64,000 bases of DNA, taken from positions 22,312-86,311 of the forward strand of contig JAEINL010000006.1 of NCBI GenBank assembly GCA_016342655.1. The letters are read 5' to 3'. The translations under genes and the position numbers were made by a program. The stretch is from Sphaerochaeta sp. Lineage in GTDB: Bacteria > Spirochaetota > Spirochaetia > Sphaerochaetales > Sphaerochaetaceae. Under the pieces are notes generated by a model. That model was not told where the DNA came from and ran no database searches. It was given only the letters and a program-made list of their open reading frames with translations. Numbering within the stretch: position 1 is the first letter of the stretch; every line of letters starts with the position of its first letter. Shown here piece after piece: positions 62,113-64,000 of the stretch.

Positions 62113-62787
62113 ATGCAACAGAAAACCCAACAGAGTTGGCTTGAACGCCACATCACCCTTCACACCTATGACGATCCCAAGGCAGAAAAGGAAAATGCCA
62201 TCACCCACCTTGTGGGGACAGCTTTGGCTATCGTTGCCTTCGTTGGTATTCTGTTCAGACTCCCCTTGCTTCCTACCCTGTCCATGAAGATAGGGATGCT
62301 TATCTGGGGCCTGACCATGATCTTGCTCTATGGGGCGTCGAGTCTCTATCACTCGCTTCCCTATGGCGATGGGAAAAGGCTATGCAGGATCTTGGACCAT
62401 AGCAACATCTACTTCCTGATAGCAGGCACCTATACCCCGATGCTGATGTATGTCGGTACATCCAAGGCATTTGCAATACTTGCTTTGGTTTGGGGCATTG
62501 CCTTTGTAGGCATCCTGTTCACCCTCTTGATTTGGGGGAAGATGGGGGCTCTGCATGTGGCCCTGTATATTGCCATGGGCTGGCTGGTAGTGCTTTTTTG
62601 GGGTGATATCGTCCCCCATATACCTGAGGGAATTATGGCTTGGATCATTGCAGCAGGACTTACCTACACGATAGGGGTATTCTTCTACGCAAATAAGCGC
62701 ATCCCCCACTACCATGCCATCTGGCATCTTTTCTGTATCGGGGGAAGCGCTCTCTTCTTCATCGGCTATATGATCAAGCTGGTCTAG
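62113..62787 (+). CDS. Hemolysin III / PAQR-family membrane protein
   Basis: 224 residues with seven hydrophobic segments. ENAITHLVGTALAIVAFVGIL (about residues 26-46) and SSLYHSLPYGDGKRLCRILDHSNIYFLIAGTYTPMLM (about 78-114) are the family's conserved parts, including the S-x3-H and D-H residues that bind zinc in PAQR receptors; HYHAIWHLFCIGGS (about 197) supplies the C-terminal His pair. The name hemolysin III is historical and the role is unknown. ATG 62113 has AAGGAG 9 bp upstream. It overlaps the thioredoxin gene by 4 bp at the 3' end. Confidence 0.9.
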   Translation: MQQKTQQSWLERHITLHTYDDPKAEKENAITHLVGTALAIVAFVGILFRLPLLPTLSMKIGMLIWGLTMILLYGASSLYHSLPYGDGKRLCRILDHSNIYFLIAGTYTPMLMYVGTSKAFAILALVWGIAFVGILFTLLIWGKMGALHVALYIAMGWLVVLFWGDIVPHIPEGIMAWIIAAGLTYTIGVFFYANKRIPHYHAIWHLFCIGGSALFFIGYMIKLV

Positions 62788-63524
62788 TCCAGCAGCTCCT
62801 GCAGGTCGGCATACAGGACCTCTTCAGGAACAAGACCCAGATACCCCTTCACCACCCTGCCCTCCTTATCGATGAAGACAGTGGTGGGCAGGCTGTTGGT
62901 CTGAAAGGTCATAGCAAATTCACCCTGGTCGTAATAGACAGGTCCGGTGAACGGAAAATCCCTGATAAAGGCAGTGATAGTCTTGAGCGTCTCACGCTGC
63001 CCATCAAGGGCATCAAGGAAGACGAAGCTAATCTGGTCCCCATACTCGTCAAAGGCCTTCTGGAAGTGAGGAAGCTCCTGCTTGCAAGGCGGACACCACG
63101 AGGCGAAGTAGTTGATTACAGCAGGCTTGCCATCCCTGACCTCATGGAAAGTGGTCGTCGTCCCATCGAGTCGGGTCAAGGGAAGATTGGGCATTACAGA
63201 AGCCTGGTCCTCTTGGGCCTGCGCGTCAGCTTTCGGCTCTTCTTGTGTGGCCTCAGGGCCTGATACAACAGAATTGTCAGCTACAGGTTCTTCTGGTGTT
63301 TGATCTAGAGCAGGTGAGGCCGTGGCCTCTGGTTGTGAAGCTGATGAGGGCTGTGCGACCTCAGCGGTCTTCGGCTCAGGAGCTTGCGCTTCACTCACGA
63401 GAGTCGGCTTGAAGGAGACTGCCGGGGCAGTATCCTTCAACATATTGTATGCGATAGCTACAATGATAATCAAAACAGCAAACGAAATGCTGGTTATCAG
63501 AAGAGTTCGTGTGTTCTTTTTCAT
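62784..63524 (-). CDS. TlpA/ResA-like membrane-anchored thioredoxin
   Basis: 246 residues. An N-terminal signal anchor (TLLITSISFAVLIIIVAIAYNML, about residues 8-30) is followed by an ~80-residue Pro/Ala/Glu-rich linker. The thioredoxin domain has INYFASWCPPCKQELPHF (Cys pair about residues 144-147) and the cis-Pro in SLPTTVFIDKEG (about 210). It would reduce periplasmic or extracytoplasmic disulfides. A CcdA-like gene sits directly upstream; its stop codon is part of this gene's ribosome site, so the two form an electron-relay pair. Confidence 0.9.
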   Translation of the reverse strand: MKKNTRTLLITSISFAVLIIIVAIAYNMLKDTAPAVSFKPTLVSEAQAPEPKTAEVAQPSSASQPEATASPALDQTPEEPVADNSVVSGPEATQEEPKADAQAQEDQASVMPNLPLTRLDGTTTTFHEVRDGKPAVINYFASWCPPCKQELPHFQKAFDEYGDQISFVFLDALDGQRETLKTITAFIRDFPFTGPVYYDQGEFAMTFQTNSLPTTVFIDKEGRVVKGYLGLVPEEVLYADLQELLD

Positions 63525-63536
63525 GTGAAATTACTC

Positions 63537-63941
63537 CTAGAGAAACAATGCCGCCGGGTTGAATCCCAGCACCAAGGATATACCAAAAGCCAGCAGTATG
63601 AGGCCGCTGACCACTGAGATGCCGTTTGAATGCTTCTTGATCGAGAGGAACACTCCCTCAAGCTGTTCGAGCAGAACCGCTGCAAACAGGAAAGGAATGG
63701 CCAGGCCCATGGCGTAGGAAAACAGGGTAAGCATCCCCTTGTAAAGGAGATCTGCATTGGCAGCCTGCATCAGGGCCGCTCCCAAGAACGGACCGACACA
63801 GGGCGTCCACCCAAGGGCGAAGACAAAGCCAAAGAGAATGGACTTGAGAACGTTCATGTTCGCCATGCTCTTGAGCTGGAACTTATGGTTTGTATTGACA
63901 GCCTTCACCAGGACCACACCCAGATTATCTATAGTTCCCAC
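63537..63941 (-). CDS. CcdA/DsbD-like thiol transporter, C-terminal half only
   Basis: 134 residues from GTG 63941, against about 220-240 for a normal CcdA. FALGWTPCVGPFLGAAL (about residue 42) is the second conserved Cys-Pro helix. Three or four hydrophobic segments follow. The first Cys helix (SFLSPC-type) is missing: in this frame a TAA at 63972-63974 blocks extension to the right. Either the gene is broken by a frameshift near the window edge, or the upstream half is a separate piece outside the window. With half the carrier missing, electron delivery to the TlpA-like protein is doubtful as written. Confidence 0.65.
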   Translation of the reverse strand: MGTIDNLGVVLVKAVNTNHKFQLKSMANMNVLKSILFGFVFALGWTPCVGPFLGAALMQAANADLLYKGMLTLFSYAMGLAIPFLFAAVLLEQLEGVFLSIKKHSNGISVVSGLILLAFGISLVLGFNPAALFL

Positions 63942-64000
63942 CCCATTTTCGTACCACAGGCAATATGTCTCTTAATACTGGATGGAAACAGGACTTTCTA

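Noticed and set aside
1..64000. CRISPR arrays, tRNA or rRNA genes, prophage or toxin-antitoxin modules
   Set aside because: No regularly spaced repeats, no cloverleaf with a recognisable T-loop, and no phage or toxin families were seen on either strand.

Overview
The window reads as a bacterial chromosome segment of roughly 50% GC, most likely from a spirochaete, and a Sphaerochaeta-like one is my best guess. The reasons are the maf-rpsB-tsf-frr-uppS-cdsA-dxr-rseP order, ribosomal proteins S2 and L9 with long C-terminal extensions, solute-binding proteins whose signal peptides end in a Cys-less LFSGGAKE/LFSAGTKE, and a FemX-type cell-wall enzyme. The assignment is inference; no rRNA or tRNA gene is present to settle it. 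Most of the window is dense housekeeping sequence with 1-17 bp gene overlaps.

Layout. 1-3.4 kb: the 3' part of a phosphodiester-glycosidase (NAGPA) protein and a GT-A glycosyltransferase, separated by a hairpin-rich repeat that recurs at 43.6 kb. 3.5-12 kb: mfd-trmB, an IMPase-family phosphatase, a queuosine-precursor transporter, a THEP1-like NTPase with an ACT-domain protein, then convergent nrdR and dgt. 12-19.2 kb: aroK-aroC-XPB helicase-XPB partner, facing a fused aroDE. 19.3-28.3 kb: ABC-F ATPase, maf, then the translation/envelope operon from rpsB to rseP. 28.3-32.6 kb: rpsF-ssb-rpsR-DUF2232-rplI-dnaB on the minus strand. 32.7-34.7 kb: a PAS-GGDEF protein and a 30-residue COX24/AURKAIP1-type protein. 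35-41.5 kb: murD, an ornithine/lysine decarboxylase-type enzyme, a dead 380 bp IS1595-family element with intact ends and target duplication, femX and metG. 41.6-46.9 kb: hflKC, a HAD phosphatase and an ABC exporter. 47-49.6 kb: argG and an ArsR-flavodoxin/ferredoxin pair. 49.9-55 kb: citrate synthase, isocitrate dehydrogenase and aconitase. 55-64 kb: MFS transporter, divergent PAP2 protein, amino-acid ABC transporter with two binding proteins, a secreted protein of unknown function, hemolysin III, and a CcdA/TlpA pair cut near the window edge.

How the genes work together. The oxidative TCA branch (gltA, acn, icd) would supply 2-oxoglutarate and so glutamate. argG and the amino-acid transporter carry ARG-box-like operators, including one perfect 14/14 match, which suggests one ArgR-type regulator controls both arginine synthesis and uptake. 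All four shikimate activities encoded here (AroK, AroC, AroD, AroE) lie within 7 kb. NrdR and Dgt both act on dNTP pools. uppS, murD, femX and cdsA serve envelope synthesis.

The least expected items are the IS1595 derivative, the two-copy multi-hairpin repeat, the short COX24-like gene, the conserved operator-promoter arrangement of the two transporter promoters, and possible leaderless transcripts. I found no CRISPR array, prophage, toxin-antitoxin pair or clear defence island.
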